From Pseudodesulfovibrio sp. (GTDB taxonomy: Bacteria > Desulfobacterota > Desulfovibrionia > Desulfovibrionales > Desulfovibrionaceae), in assembly GCA_016744135.1 (NCBI GenBank), contig JADGEX010000001.1:1995029-2059028 (forward strand): 64,000 bases of DNA. Direction: 5' to 3'. Positions within the stretch are counted from its first letter, which is position 1. Each line of letters opens with the position of its first letter. The position numbers and the translations under genes were made by a program. Of this stretch, positions 53,726 through 62,532 are shown one piece after another. The notes beneath the pieces are model-generated. The model saw nothing but the letters and a program-made list of their open reading frames with translations. It made no database searches and was not told where the DNA came from.

Positions 53726-54324
53726 GCGGGACTCAGAAAAAGGGCGTATGCAGTCGCGCCTACCATGACCACCACCAGCAAACAGTTTACTCCGACCAAA
53801 ATACGCCTGGACTTGAGTGTGCGCATGATAGCGACACCGGCAAGCCCCCATGTGGAATGGAACAGGGCTTGAGATGTCATGAAGGTGGGGACAAAAATAG
53901 CCATCTGCATCCAGGGCGGCACAGACGGATCAGCCAACTGACTGAATCCAACAACAGACATGGCCCAACTTTTCGGGTTCAACGGATGCAAAACAACGCC
54001 TTCCCAAAAAGTAAACCGCTTATCAACACTGCCCACAGCAAGCTGCATGGTGAGCAACTTCCAGCCCAAATAACAGATATATCCCATGCCGCCGATCTTC
54101 ATGCCCCACGCAATTTTCGGTGACGCCAGAAACAACCCGCCCAAGCCAAGCCCTACAAAGACATTCAGGGCAAACATACCCGCCACGGTTCCAGCCAGAA
54201 ATGGCAACGCGGAACGAAATCCCGTGGTTTGACCAATACCCATCATGGTCAGGTTGCCCACACCGGGAGTCCCGGTCATCACAATGGCGAAAAAGGCGAA
54301 GGCTGTGTATGTTTCCAAATTCAT
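53722..54324 (-). CDS. LysE-family amino-acid exporter
   Basis: The 200-residue protein has the LysE/RhtB layout: five to six membrane segments, [20 protein letters not shown] near the N terminus and [11 protein letters not shown] in the middle. It exports an amino acid driven by protons. The start at 54324 follows GAGGGAG. It is divergent from a MocR-type regulator that probably controls it, so the substrate may be an amino acid acted on by PLP. Confidence 0.88.
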   Translation of the reverse strand: MNLETYTAFAFFAIVMTGTPGVGNLTMMGIGQTTGFRSALPFLAGTVAGMFALNVFVGLGLGGLFLASPKIAWGMKIGGMGYICYLGWKLLTMQLAVGSVDKRFTFWEGVVLHPLNPKSWAMSVVGFSQLADPSVPPWMQMAIFVPTFMTSQALFHSTWGLAGVAIMRTLKSRRILVGVNCLLVVVMVGATAYALFLSPA

Positions 54325-54391
54325 AATAACTCCCTCAAGGTCAGGTGCTGACAATCACCAGCACACGGTTCTCCATGCTGCATGCCTATGT

Positions 54392-54411
54392 TTGACATTG
54401 TATGGTGTCAA
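54392..54411. promoter_or_regulatory. Inverted repeat, likely operator
   Basis: TTGACA (54392-54397) and TGTCAA (54406-54411) are inverted about 8 bases. It lies between the divergent exporter and MocR-type regulator genes. Confidence 0.45.
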
Positions 54412-54412
54412 T

Positions 54413-54441
54413 GAATATATTGTCTGCATGACAATATATTC
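54413..54441. promoter_or_regulatory. Perfect 12-bp palindrome over the regulator start codon
   Basis: GAATATATTGTC (54413-54424) and GACAATATATTC (54430-54441) are exact inverted repeats around TGCAT. The regulator ATG (54428) lies in the centre. It could be a DNA operator or an RNA hairpin hiding the start. Confidence 0.55.
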
Positions 54442-55792
54442 ACCGGCCATCACGGAAGGAATCGAACCTCTGTACAAGGGGTTGGCAGACGCCATTGAGC
54501 AGGACATCGCAACGGGCAGACTTGCCCCCGGTGAACGGCTGCCCACCCACCGCGACCTTGCCGACGAGCTGGGTATGAATGTGTCCACCATTACACGCGG
54601 ATATCGGGAAGCCGAAAAACGCGGTCTTGTTACTGGCACTGTCGGGCGCGGAACATTCGTGACTTCGGATGCCACCACATCCACGTCACTTGTTTCATTC
54701 GAGCCAACCACACCGGGCATGCTGGAAATGGGACTGGTTGCCCCGCTCCACCACATGGACCCGGATATCACCGAAGGATTTCGACGCATTGCCAGACGCA
54801 AAGACCCCACGTCCTTCATGCGCTACACCGATCCCCGCGGCCTGCCGTCACACCGCAAGGCCGGGGCTGCATGGGCCACACGATACGGATTGGAAACCAA
54901 GCCTGAAAACGTCATTGTCTGCGCTGGCGCCCAACACGCCCTGACCTGCTGCCTGAGCGGACTGCTCCGATCAGGTGACCGTATTGCCACAGACGCATTG
55001 ACTTATCCCGGCATGAAAACACTCGCATCCATGCTGGGGATTCGACTTGTTCCCATTGAAATGGACAGCGACGGTATGATCCCGGCCAGTCTGGACGCAG
55101 CATGCCGTCGTGATGAGATTAAAGCGGTCTACCTCATGCCCGGTGTACATAATCCTACCACCGTGACCATCCCTGAATCCCGCCGTACTGAAATTGCCCA
55201 TCTCGCACAAAAGCATGACCTGATCATTATCGAAGACGATGCCTACGACCTGACGGACCTGACAGGCAACACGCCTGTGGCCAACCGAGCGCCTGAACGC
55301 AGCGTGTATATAGCTGGCATGTCGAAATCCCTTGCAGCCGGATTGCGTATCGCCTTCCTTGTCGCTCCCAGACAAATGCTCAAACCATTGGCCCAAGCGG
55401 TTCTCAACACCATTTGGATGGCACCGTCACTCAATGGGGAACTGGCCGCCATGTGGATCAATGACGGCACGGCTGATCAGGTCGTGGAAAATAAACGCAT
55501 GGCAGCCAGTCGCAGATACATGCTTGCCTGCGACGTGCTTGACGAATTTCGATTCAGGGGAAAACACAGTGGTTTCTATCTCTGGCTGGACCTGCCAGAG
55601 CCTTGGACAGGACAGGCTTTTGAAAAAGAGGCTCAACAGCAAGGAATCAACGTCTTCGGTGCAGAAAAATTTGCTGTTGGCGAATACGTGGCCCCACCCG
55701 CTGCCCGCATTTCACTCACGGGAACGGATACCCTTGCAGACCTTGAAAAAGGGTTGCTCGGAATACGCGGAATCCTCAACAACAGACCGTAA
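54428..55792 (+). CDS. MocR/PdxR-type regulator: GntR HTH fused to aminotransferase domain
   Basis: The 454-residue protein has a GntR-type winged HTH (residues about 15-80, LPTHRDLADELGMNVSTITRGYREAEKRG) and a class I aminotransferase-like domain with PLP Lys in IAGMSKSLAAGLRIAF and the conserved IIEDDAYDLT. MocR proteins bind PLP and control amino-acid or vitamin B6 genes. The start at 54428 gives the normal N terminus; the frame continues upstream without sense. It is divergent from the LysE-type exporter and overlaps a perfect palindrome, so it likely controls that exporter and itself. Confidence 0.92.
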   Translation: MTIYSPAITEGIEPLYKGLADAIEQDIATGRLAPGERLPTHRDLADELGMNVSTITRGYREAEKRGLVTGTVGRGTFVTSDATTSTSLVSFEPTTPGMLEMGLVAPLHHMDPDITEGFRRIARRKDPTSFMRYTDPRGLPSHRKAGAAWATRYGLETKPENVIVCAGAQHALTCCLSGLLRSGDRIATDALTYPGMKTLASMLGIRLVPIEMDSDGMIPASLDAACRRDEIKAVYLMPGVHNPTTVTIPESRRTEIAHLAQKHDLIIIEDDAYDLTDLTGNTPVANRAPERSVYIAGMSKSLAAGLRIAFLVAPRQMLKPLAQAVLNTIWMAPSLNGELAAMWINDGTADQVVENKRMAASRRYMLACDVLDEFRFRGKHSGFYLWLDLPEPWTGQAFEKEAQQQGINVFGAEKFAVGEYVAPPAARISLTGTDTLADLEKGLLGIRGILNNRP

Positions 55793-55798
55793 CAAAAA

Positions 55799-55828
55799 AA
55801 GGGCTTGCAAAAATATTTGCAAGCCCTT
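55799..55828. terminator. Bidirectional terminator
   Basis: AAGGGCTTGCAAA (55799-55811) pairs with TTTGCAAGCCCTT (55816-55828). A T-run on the minus strand ends the DUF2959 gene. Confidence 0.88.
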
Positions 55829-55849
55829 CAATCTTTATCCACTCTACGC

Positions 55850-56491
55850 CTATTCCAAAGACTTGATAAAGGAATCCGCCTCGGCAATGGACTTGTCCAT
55901 TTCCTTGATGAGTGATTCCACATCCGAATTTATGGTGGACAATTCGCCCTCCAGTGCGGCGATGGCCTGAGCATTCAGGTTGTGTTTGAGATAAAGCACC
56001 TGATCCTTGAAGGCAGCCAGCACGGGGTACATCTTCTTTTCAGCCTTGCGCATGGCCCGAATTAACCCATTGTACTTGCTCTTGGTGGCAGTCAGTTTCC
56101 TCTGGCTGGACGCCCTTAACTTGGAGCTGGAGTACTGCGTAATCTCTTCGGCCCATTCATCGAACAGAGCCTCAGCGACATCTTCGACCTTGTCTATGCG
56201 CTTGCGAACATCATAAGCACGATCTTCACTCAACTCATATTCATCATTGAGCTTTTCATAGACATCCTGCAACTTGCCACCGTCAAAATTAACCACTGAC
56301 TTGAACTGCTCCAACGCAGAAGCAAACTGTTCCTTGGCTTCTTCCTGTGACTCACGAGCGTCTTCCACTCGATCTGTCATGATTTCACGCTTGTCATATC
56401 CCATTGATTCCATTGTGGAATAATAGGTTTTCGAACAACCGAAAGCACTGAAGAGAAAGAACAGGGACAAGACAAACACACACCGCTTCAT
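55850..56491 (-). CDS. DUF2959 family lipoprotein
   Basis: The 213-residue protein has a lipoprotein signal ending FSAFGCS and a long helical body rich in Glu, Lys and Asp, with FASALEQFKSVVNFDGG, a recognised DUF2959 segment. The family is of unknown function and occurs widely in Gram-negative bacteria. The start at 56491 follows AAGGAG. It is a single gene next to a LysR-type regulator. Confidence 0.78.
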   Translation of the reverse strand: MKRCVFVLSLFFLFSAFGCSKTYYSTMESMGYDKREIMTDRVEDARESQEEAKEQFASALEQFKSVVNFDGGKLQDVYEKLNDEYELSEDRAYDVRKRIDKVEDVAEALFDEWAEEITQYSSSKLRASSQRKLTATKSKYNGLIRAMRKAEKKMYPVLAAFKDQVLYLKHNLNAQAIAALEGELSTINSDVESLIKEMDKSIAEADSFIKSLE

Positions 56492-56562
56492 ATGAAACTC
56501 CTTCATGGGATTATGCATAATTTTCCTGGATGGAATACAACAAACCAGGGAGGTCGGCAATG

Positions 56563-57456
56563 TCACGGACGCTGAACAAGCAGTTTACGGGCACCGTTGA
56601 CCAACGCATCGGTAAATCCGGCCAGCCGATCTGAGACCAAATTCCAACAATGCCAATGAAGTCGAACGGTAAACGCACACCCCGGCAACAAATCAATCAG
56701 CTCGCCTCGTTCAACAAACTCCTCAGCGTGCTGCGCGGGCAACATACCACAGACTCGACCCGAGGCTATAACCGACGCAAACTTCTCTGAAGATGGTAGA
56801 TAAAAGGCTTCATACCGGCGAGGACGTTGGCCCAAGGCTTGTAAAAAAAGGTCTCCATGCATGACATCCTTACGATTAAAAATAAGGATAGGAGCCTGCT
56901 CAACAGCTTCTAATGAAGCGCCATTATGGAACCATTCCTTTTTGTAAGACGGAGTGGAGTACAAATTGTAAACCATATCTCCAAGATATTCCACGCGACA
57001 TCCCTGCATGGAGGTTGATCGATCGCTAATACAACCAAGTACATCGCCATCCCGCAATAAGCCAAGCGTTTCAGCCTGATCATCCACACTCAAATCAAGC
57101 AGCACTGACTCTGTATTGAGATATTGATCAACTGCCGGGAAGAACCATGTTGCTAACGAATCCGCATTGATACCAACGGGTAACGTGGTAAAGCCATCCA
57201 CCTCCTGTCCCAATCCTGGACCGAGGTCATCCTCAAGCCGCTTCACCTGCCGATAATGCTTGAGCATCTCCCGACCAGCAGAGGTCGGCTTCGGCGGCGA
57301 AGAACGCACCAACAACACACACCCGGCCTGCTCTTCCAGCAATTTCAACCGCTGAGAAACTGCCCCCTGCGTCACATGTAACGCCTTGGACGCCCTCTCA
57401 AATCCGCCCTCACTGACCACTACGGCAAAAGCTTCCACCAATTTGTAATCTAACAT
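56563..57456 (-). CDS. ArgP-like LysR-family regulator
   Basis: The 297-residue protein has the LysR HTH at residues about 3-60 (GGFERASKALHVTQGAVSQRLKLLEEQ) and the periplasmic-binding-like effector domain. The sequence of the HTH and its place next to a LysE/ArgO-type exporter fit ArgP, which turns on arginine export in response to basic amino acids. The start at 57456 matches family N termini; in-frame ATGs exist to 57465 and beyond. It is divergent from the exporter gene and an inverted repeat lies between. Confidence 0.85.
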   Translation of the reverse strand: MLDYKLVEAFAVVVSEGGFERASKALHVTQGAVSQRLKLLEEQAGCVLLVRSSPPKPTSAGREMLKHYRQVKRLEDDLGPGLGQEVDGFTTLPVGINADSLATWFFPAVDQYLNTESVLLDLSVDDQAETLGLLRDGDVLGCISDRSTSMQGCRVEYLGDMVYNLYSTPSYKKEWFHNGASLEAVEQAPILIFNRKDVMHGDLFLQALGQRPRRYEAFYLPSSEKFASVIASGRVCGMLPAQHAEEFVERGELIDLLPGCAFTVRLHWHCWNLVSDRLAGFTDALVNGARKLLVQRP

Positions 57457-57462
57457 GCCCAT

Positions 57463-57479
57463 CATTAGCATTTCTAATG
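57463..57479. promoter_or_regulatory. Inverted repeat near the regulator start
   Basis: CATTAG (57463-57468) and CTAATG (57474-57479) are inverted around CATTT, a few bases upstream of the LysR-type start. It may be an operator site. Confidence 0.35.
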
Positions 57480-57567
57480 GACCATGAAAACAATTAGTTT
57501 CACAAGACAACAAACGACAGCTTAAAGACCTCTCACAACACAACGACAAATCCCCTCAACCACTACC

Positions 57568-57625
57568 CGCAAAACGGCACCAAAAAGTTTCGGAAGGAAG
57601 AAGGGATGGGGTCCGGGAAGGCAAA
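57568..57625. repeat. Dispersed intergenic repeat, copy D
   Basis: CCCGCAAAACGGCACCAAAA then AGTTTCGGAAGGAAGAAGGG and ATGGGGTCCGGGAAGG. It matches copies at 2582, 4170 and 19561 and ends just before the exporter start. Confidence 0.55.
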
Positions 57626-57630
57626 AATAT

Positions 57631-58242
57631 ATGACACCGTTTATTCAGGGATTTGGGATGGGAGGCGGACTAATCGTCGCCATTGGCGCACAGAACGCAT
57701 TCGTCCTGACGCAAAGCGTACGTCGAAATCATCATTTGGCCGTGGCCGCATTATGCATATTATGTGACACGGTACTGCTTACCCTTGGCGTAACAGGCGT
57801 CGGCACTGTGGTCGCATCCAACCCGACCTTGACCACATTTGCTCTCTGGGGCGGGGCGGCTTTCCTGACATGGTACGGATTCTCATCCTTGCGATCAGCC
57901 ATGAAAGGCGGCTCAATGGACACGCAAGAAGAAACCGGCAAAGGGCTCAAGCATACCCTCATGCTCACCATGGCCGTGACCCTGCTCAATCCGCATGTCT
58001 ACATCGACACCATCATTCTCATGGGCTCGGTCAGCGGGCAGTTCATGGTCCCTGACCGGTATATCTTCGGCTTGGGTGCAGCCACCGCTTCACTGCTCTG
58101 GTTTCTCGCTCTCAGCCTCGGAGGCCAAATGCTCGCGCCGCTATTCAAACGCGATTTCACGTGGCGCATACTCGATTCCGTCGTTTGCCTGACCATGTGG
58201 ACCATCGCCGCCACACTCATCAGAAACGCGCTCACAACATAG
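57631..58242 (+). CDS. argO: LysE/ArgO-family arginine/lysine exporter
   Basis: The 203-residue protein has the LysE/ArgO opening GFGMGGGLIVAIGAQNAFVL, LLNPHVYIDTIILMGSVSGQ in the middle and about six membrane segments. It exports arginine or lysine with protons. It is divergent from the ArgP-like regulator, which supports this call over other LysE types. The start at 57631 lies just inside the end of an intergenic repeat; a weak GGGAAGG ribosome site precedes it. Confidence 0.88.
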   Translation: MTPFIQGFGMGGGLIVAIGAQNAFVLTQSVRRNHHLAVAALCILCDTVLLTLGVTGVGTVVASNPTLTTFALWGGAAFLTWYGFSSLRSAMKGGSMDTQEETGKGLKHTLMLTMAVTLLNPHVYIDTIILMGSVSGQFMVPDRYIFGLGAATASLLWFLALSLGGQMLAPLFKRDFTWRILDSVVCLTMWTIAATLIRNALTT

Positions 58243-58324
58243 CGAGCTATATTTATAGACAAAAGATATTTATAGCGCACTATATAAATAGCTAATACTC
58301 CACAATAATGAAGGAATTATTAAA

Positions 58325-58615
58325 CTATCCGTTTCCGCTCTCATCCTGCCCCTTGAGCAGAAAAAGATGTTCCCAATTGAGGGGTCGAAGGCTCTGACGA
58401 TTCTTCCATTGCAGATAATCCCACCCATCATCGGGAATGGTACTCACCTGCACCTTATTCACAAACTGCTTGCCTTCGTCTCCGCAACATTTGCAGGCCC
58501 AACCGCAAATATCGCACGTACAACCTCCGGTCTTGACCATTTCCTTGGCCGTGCCGGATTTGTCGCAACACCCATCACATAAACGAAGATAGCCGGGATC
58601 TTTTTTGTGCGTCAT
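58325..58615 (-). CDS. Cys-rich protein, unknown family
   Basis: The 96-residue protein has a cysteine-rich N-terminal half: CDGCCDKSG, GGCTCDICGWACKCCGD. The rest is without cysteine. The cysteines could bind a metal or iron-sulfur centre. No family was recognised. It overlaps, in the opposite direction, the longer frame of the CULT gene only before that gene's real start. Confidence 0.6.
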   Translation of the reverse strand: MTHKKDPGYLRLCDGCCDKSGTAKEMVKTGGCTCDICGWACKCCGDEGKQFVNKVQVSTIPDDGWDYLQWKNRQSLRPLNWEHLFLLKGQDESGNG

Positions 58616-58706
58616 ATTCGAAAATTACGTCGGTCGAACCGACCGGTCAAGCAACATACTTCATTTTCCCGCCCCGGTGTCGTATAGGGAAAACAGGAGC
58701 TATCAA

Positions 58707-59144
58707 ATGACCCCGCACAGCACATGTTTTATGCCGCCGGCCAAGGCGTTACGTGATGATCTGGAGGAAAGACCAGAATCAGATCCTGAACACGCAGAAC
58801 CAAAACAGGATCCGGCCGCTGAGACATCGGAAGACCGGACGCGCCTCCTGTGCAAGGCCTGCCGTTCCCGCATTACCCGCCAAGACCTTGGCATGGAGGT
58901 GGACGGCAGCCACAGACACGTTTTTTTCAATCCGCACGGCGAGGTCTTTGAGTTGGGATGCTTTGCTTCAGCCAAAAACATACTCCCGACAGGACCACGA
59001 AGCGACGAATTCACATGGTTTCCCGGATTTGAATGGCAGGTAATCGCCTGTACCGGTTGCCTCACGCAATTAGGATGGCGATACACTGGACAGCACGGTG
59101 GATTTTTCGGTCTGATCGTGGCTCTATTGATTGAAGAACGCTGA
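58707..59144 (+). CDS. Cereblon-like CULT-domain protein
   Basis: The 145-residue protein has an N-terminal acidic stretch (residues about 14-45) and then a CULT domain, the domain of human cereblon that binds thalidomide: CKAC (Cys 49, 52) and CTGC (Cys 115, 118) form the zinc site, and FTWFPGFEW with GWRYTG supplies the three tryptophans (104, 110, 124) of the aromatic cage. HRHVFFNPHGEVFELGCF is also typical. Bacterial CULT proteins have no known role; the cage binds uracil-like or cyclic imide ligands. The start at 58707 follows AGGAGC. It reads right, alone. Confidence 0.8.
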   Translation: MTPHSTCFMPPAKALRDDLEERPESDPEHAEPKQDPAAETSEDRTRLLCKACRSRITRQDLGMEVDGSHRHVFFNPHGEVFELGCFASAKNILPTGPRSDEFTWFPGFEWQVIACTGCLTQLGWRYTGQHGGFFGLIVALLIEER

Positions 59145-59151
59145 ATTCGCG

Positions 59152-60366
59152 TTACGGAGAATCATCCCGATGCTGCGGCGGGACATCAAGCTCATCATCA
59201 GACCGGAGCCATTGCTGCAACCGCTCGTGGCTTTCCTGAAGCGCCTTGTCGCGCTGTTCACGCGTTCGCACCTCATTCGCCTGCTGCTTTCTGTCATAGG
59301 ACGACTGAAAAGCGTATTTGTCGACATGCCCGAGGCGCACATTGAAATTTAGTCGAATTCCTGGGTCCAACCGCCAATCCCGTGAATCACTCATGACCAG
59401 CTGAGGAACCAAACTGGTATAGAACCAATCCTTCCACTGCTTGCGATACTCCACTTCACCGACAACCTTATCCAAGTGAAAAAGTCTGTCCTCAGTTGAT
59501 TTGTACCCATTTTTTATGGAATATTGCAGAGCCGTACGTGTGGTTAAAAAATGGTATAGAGAAAAATCCAAATCATAGTAGCTACTTGGATCATCGTATT
59601 TAAATACGGCACTGCCACTTGTCCTGAACATATATTTGTGAGCCAGAAACCAGTCGCCCTCCAGCTTGGTCTTAAATTCAGCGGGTTCGTCCGTATACAC
59701 ACGAAACCGTTGTATCGCTCGGATGTCCCAATCATCGAATTCCCACAGCTCCACCCACTTCAAAGTGCCGTATAATGCAGAATTTCCAAGACGCCATTTC
59801 ACACCACCACCGGTACTAATGTTCCGGGTCCGCGTCCGCTTGAAAAAGGTTTCGACACCGAGATACGCATTTGTCGCGTCATCACCGGAATCTTCGCTCT
59901 CGACCTCTTCGACAGTCGACGAACCAAACCCCTCATCATCATCCAAACTCGTCCCAAAATTAATCAACCATCGCTCAGTGTTAGGCAGTCGAAGTCGTAA
60001 ATCAAGCAAAGAGTCAAAGTAGAATCCTTTGTAATTATAAACTGGCGCCACCTTGATACGCAGATAGGTTTTATTGGATGTGGTTCGATACAATTCGTCA
60101 TCAAAAAACGCATCCATCCAATTCGCCGTAGAAGTGACAACCTCCGACCATTCCTGCTGTTTTTCGTCAGTATATCCTTTTTCCTGCTCCTCCATATCGA
60201 GTGGATCGACTGGAACTCTTTCTCCGCCAGGTTCCTCGCTCTCCCCTTCCTCCTGCGCACAAGCAATCCCTCCGGCACACATGAGCACCAGAAGCACAAC
60301 AGATAATACCCACAGGTATCGCGCAGCTTTTCCGAATGGCAGAACGTTCACTCCAACCTCGTTCAT
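59152..60366 (-). CDS. Exported protein, probable outer-membrane beta-barrel, unknown family
   Basis: The 404-residue protein has a signal peptide (SVVLLVLMCAGGIACA) and an acidic linker, then many alternating hydrophobic strands with aromatic ends (TYLRIKVAPVYNYKGFYFD, LDLRLRLPN, YEVEYRKQWKDWFYTSLV in outline) as in outer-membrane barrels. The C-terminal 40 residues are charged and helical, so it does not end in the usual terminal Phe. No family was recognised. It is convergent with the CULT gene. Confidence 0.6.
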   Translation of the reverse strand: MNEVGVNVLPFGKAARYLWVLSVVLLVLMCAGGIACAQEEGESEEPGGERVPVDPLDMEEQEKGYTDEKQQEWSEVVTSTANWMDAFFDDELYRTTSNKTYLRIKVAPVYNYKGFYFDSLLDLRLRLPNTERWLINFGTSLDDDEGFGSSTVEEVESEDSGDDATNAYLGVETFFKRTRTRNISTGGGVKWRLGNSALYGTLKWVELWEFDDWDIRAIQRFRVYTDEPAEFKTKLEGDWFLAHKYMFRTSGSAVFKYDDPSSYYDLDFSLYHFLTTRTALQYSIKNGYKSTEDRLFHLDKVVGEVEYRKQWKDWFYTSLVPQLVMSDSRDWRLDPGIRLNFNVRLGHVDKYAFQSSYDRKQQANEVRTREQRDKALQESHERLQQWLRSDDELDVPPQHRDDSP

Positions 60367-60453
60367 TCTCTTATAATTCTACACTATTGTCTCATCACAG
60401 ATACGAGTACCTGTCAATTCTGGCCCCATGAGGCTAGGCTTCATGCGTCGATC

Positions 60454-61257
60454 ATGATAGCAAATAGCATGAACTCGCTTATCACGGAACACCTTGTATG
60501 GTTTGACAAATATGCTCGCCGCCACGAAGAAAAAGCCGACGACATGGTTGTTGAATTGGTTCAAAGAAAACGAAGGCACACACTGCGGGTCCTTGGACAT
60601 GTCCGTGGTATTCTCAAAACAGCTTCCATTCCAGCACACTTGGTTAAACTGGCTGAAATCAGTGCAATTCTCCACGACGTGGGGCGTTTCCCGCAACTGG
60701 TTGGCCGGGCGACCTTTGATGATCAAACCGGATACAATCACGCTGAAGAAGGGGCGGCAATCCTTCGAGACTCCAATAGACTCAACTCGTTGCAATATGT
60801 AGAGCGAGAAACCGTTCTTGCCGCCGTGCAGTACCACAACAGGGCTATCATCCCGACCAATCTGTCTCTAGACGCCACGCTGGTCCTGAAAATCCTACGC
60901 GATGCGGACAAGCTCGACGCTATCCGTACAAACCTCCGGTATATGAGCCCGGACTCACCACATGGCAAAGCACTGAAGACCGGCCTCATCTGGCACAAAA
61001 CTGAATATTCTTCCCATATCGCCAAACTGATTTTAAACAGGCAACTCATTCCGTATCAAGATATCAAATGGTCAAATGACTTCGTACTCTTTGTCTGTTG
61101 CTGGGTCTATGACCTCCACTTTTATTACACATACAAACACCTCGACAGATCAGGACAATTTGAACAACTTCTGGCGTGGCTCCCAAATGAAAATTCTTTC
61201 CCAGCAATCAAAAGACAACTCCGCACCGACCTCTCTCAATTCATTGCAAAGGGTTGA
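60454..61257 (+). CDS. HD-domain protein (predicted phosphohydrolase)
   Basis: The 267-residue protein has the HD superfamily motifs: H in RRHTLRVLGHV, HDVGRF (ILHDVGRFPQL), H in YNHAEEG and D in LRDADKLDAI. These bind a metal pair and hydrolyse phosphate esters or nucleotides. Substrate is not shown. The start could be 60454 or 60469; neither has a strong ribosome site. The reading frame ends next to the YigZ-family gene and shares its direction. Confidence 0.82.
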   Translation: MIANSMNSLITEHLVWFDKYARRHEEKADDMVVELVQRKRRHTLRVLGHVRGILKTASIPAHLVKLAEISAILHDVGRFPQLVGRATFDDQTGYNHAEEGAAILRDSNRLNSLQYVERETVLAAVQYHNRAIIPTNLSLDATLVLKILRDADKLDAIRTNLRYMSPDSPHGKALKTGLIWHKTEYSSHIAKLILNRQLIPYQDIKWSNDFVLFVCCWVYDLHFYYTYKHLDRSGQFEQLLAWLPNENSFPAIKRQLRTDLSQFIAKG

Positions 61258-61289
61258 CCCGCCTTGCCGCACCGGGATACATCCCTGCC

Positions 61290-61901
61290 ATGTCGGATCG
61301 TTACCTTATCCCTGCCAACTTCCATCGCGTAGAAGACTCCATCAAACGGAGTCGATTCATCACTTCCGTAGATCACGCACCCGACACGGAGTCAGCCCGA
61401 AAATTCATCAATCAAATTAAGGCGGAATTCCCTGATGCTACCCACAATTGTTGGGCCTATGCCGCTGGCCCTCCTGGCGATACGGCAGCAGTGGGTTTGA
61501 GCGACAACGGCGAACCAAGCGGAACCGCTGGGAAACCCATGCTGAATATGCTCCTGCATGGAGGTATAGGTGAAGTTGCTGTGGTGGTTACCCGATATTT
61601 CGGTGGCACCAAGCTCGGGACCGGAGGGCTGGTCAGGGCATACTCCGGCATGGTTAAACTCGGATTGGAATCCTTGCCCACCAAAGAAATGGTCAAGACC
61701 GTCACCCGCTCAGTGACTATCCCCTATCCATCAGTCACGCTGTTCAAACGCATGCTCCCAAATTTAGAAATCGAAATTTTAACCGAAGAATTCACTGACA
61801 CAGCAGGGTTTTCTCTGGAAATGCCGGAAGAACATTTGACCCAATTTATCACCCGACTCACCGATATGACAGACGGCAAAGCAAAAATCACCGAAAAATG
61901 A
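61290..61901 (+). CDS. YigZ/IMPACT family protein
   Basis: The 203-residue protein has the IMPACT family core: FIT then HAPDTESARKFINQIK, THNCWAYAAG, SDNGEPSGTAGKPML and VVVTRYFGGTKLGTGGLVRAYS, followed by the UPF0029 C-terminal domain. The family may bind nucleic acid or act in translation quality control; the role in bacteria is not settled. A TTG at 61254 would give a longer form; the ATG at 61290 fits the family start. It lies just after the HD gene. Confidence 0.9.
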   Translation: MSDRYLIPANFHRVEDSIKRSRFITSVDHAPDTESARKFINQIKAEFPDATHNCWAYAAGPPGDTAAVGLSDNGEPSGTAGKPMLNMLLHGGIGEVAVVVTRYFGGTKLGTGGLVRAYSGMVKLGLESLPTKEMVKTVTRSVTIPYPSVTLFKRMLPNLEIEILTEEFTDTAGFSLEMPEEHLTQFITRLTDMTDGKAKITEK

Positions 61902-61996
61902 TGCGACAAGCAGTTGCGAAGAAATAGAAAAGTGCGCTAGCCTAGACATGGCTAGATGCAATTCCCGGGGTAACAGCAAGGTTGAAAGTAGGTCTC

Positions 61997-62443
61997 ATGT
62001 CCAAACAGAAATTACGCGCCATCTACAAGGAACTTTCTGATAAAATTGATACTTCACAAGAAGCAGCTCTGTTCGAGGTCAAAGAGTTAAAAGCTGACCT
62101 CAACGAACTCCAACGACACCTTTCCGGTCGGAAAAAAACAACGGATCTCCAACCCGAAGATTTTCTTCGGTCCGCATATGATATCGCACAACATCTCAGA
62201 GACATGCAAAAAAGGCGTGAAATACTCGCAGAGATGCAAGATACCGCAGCAGAAACCGAGGCAGAAGCATATCTTATAGCCAGAGGAGCCAAACTCCTGA
62301 CCCGCCCGGTTGGTTGGCATTTCCAGACATCCAAAGAACGATTCCTGCTCCACGCGGAAGACTCCGTGCAAGCCGCAACCAAACTGCGCAAACTCCTGTC
62401 AGAAGGTAAACGTCTAAAACGACCCAAAAAGAAAAAGAAATAA
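61997..62443 (+). CDS. Hypothetical helical protein with basic tail
   Basis: The 148-residue protein is highly charged and helical, with many Glu, Lys and Leu residues, a short GAKLLTRPVGWHF segment and a Lys-rich end (KRLKRPKKKKK). It has no membrane segment. No family was recognised. The start at 61997 has AGTAGG upstream. It may bind nucleic acid through its tail; that is only a guess from composition. Confidence 0.6.
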   Translation: MSKQKLRAIYKELSDKIDTSQEAALFEVKELKADLNELQRHLSGRKKTTDLQPEDFLRSAYDIAQHLRDMQKRREILAEMQDTAAETEAEAYLIARGAKLLTRPVGWHFQTSKERFLLHAEDSVQAATKLRKLLSEGKRLKRPKKKKK

Positions 62444-62458
62444 CCTGACTATACGGCA

Positions 62459-62489
62459 TGGCCCGCCTTGACTTTTCCGAGGCGGGCCA
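62459..62489 (+). terminator. Hairpin terminator
   Basis: TGGCCCGCCT (62459-62468) pairs with AGGCGGGCCA (62480-62489). A weak T-run follows. Confidence 0.65.
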
Positions 62490-62532
62490 CATCTTTATGA
62501 AGATACACAACCCAAACCAATGGAATACAATC

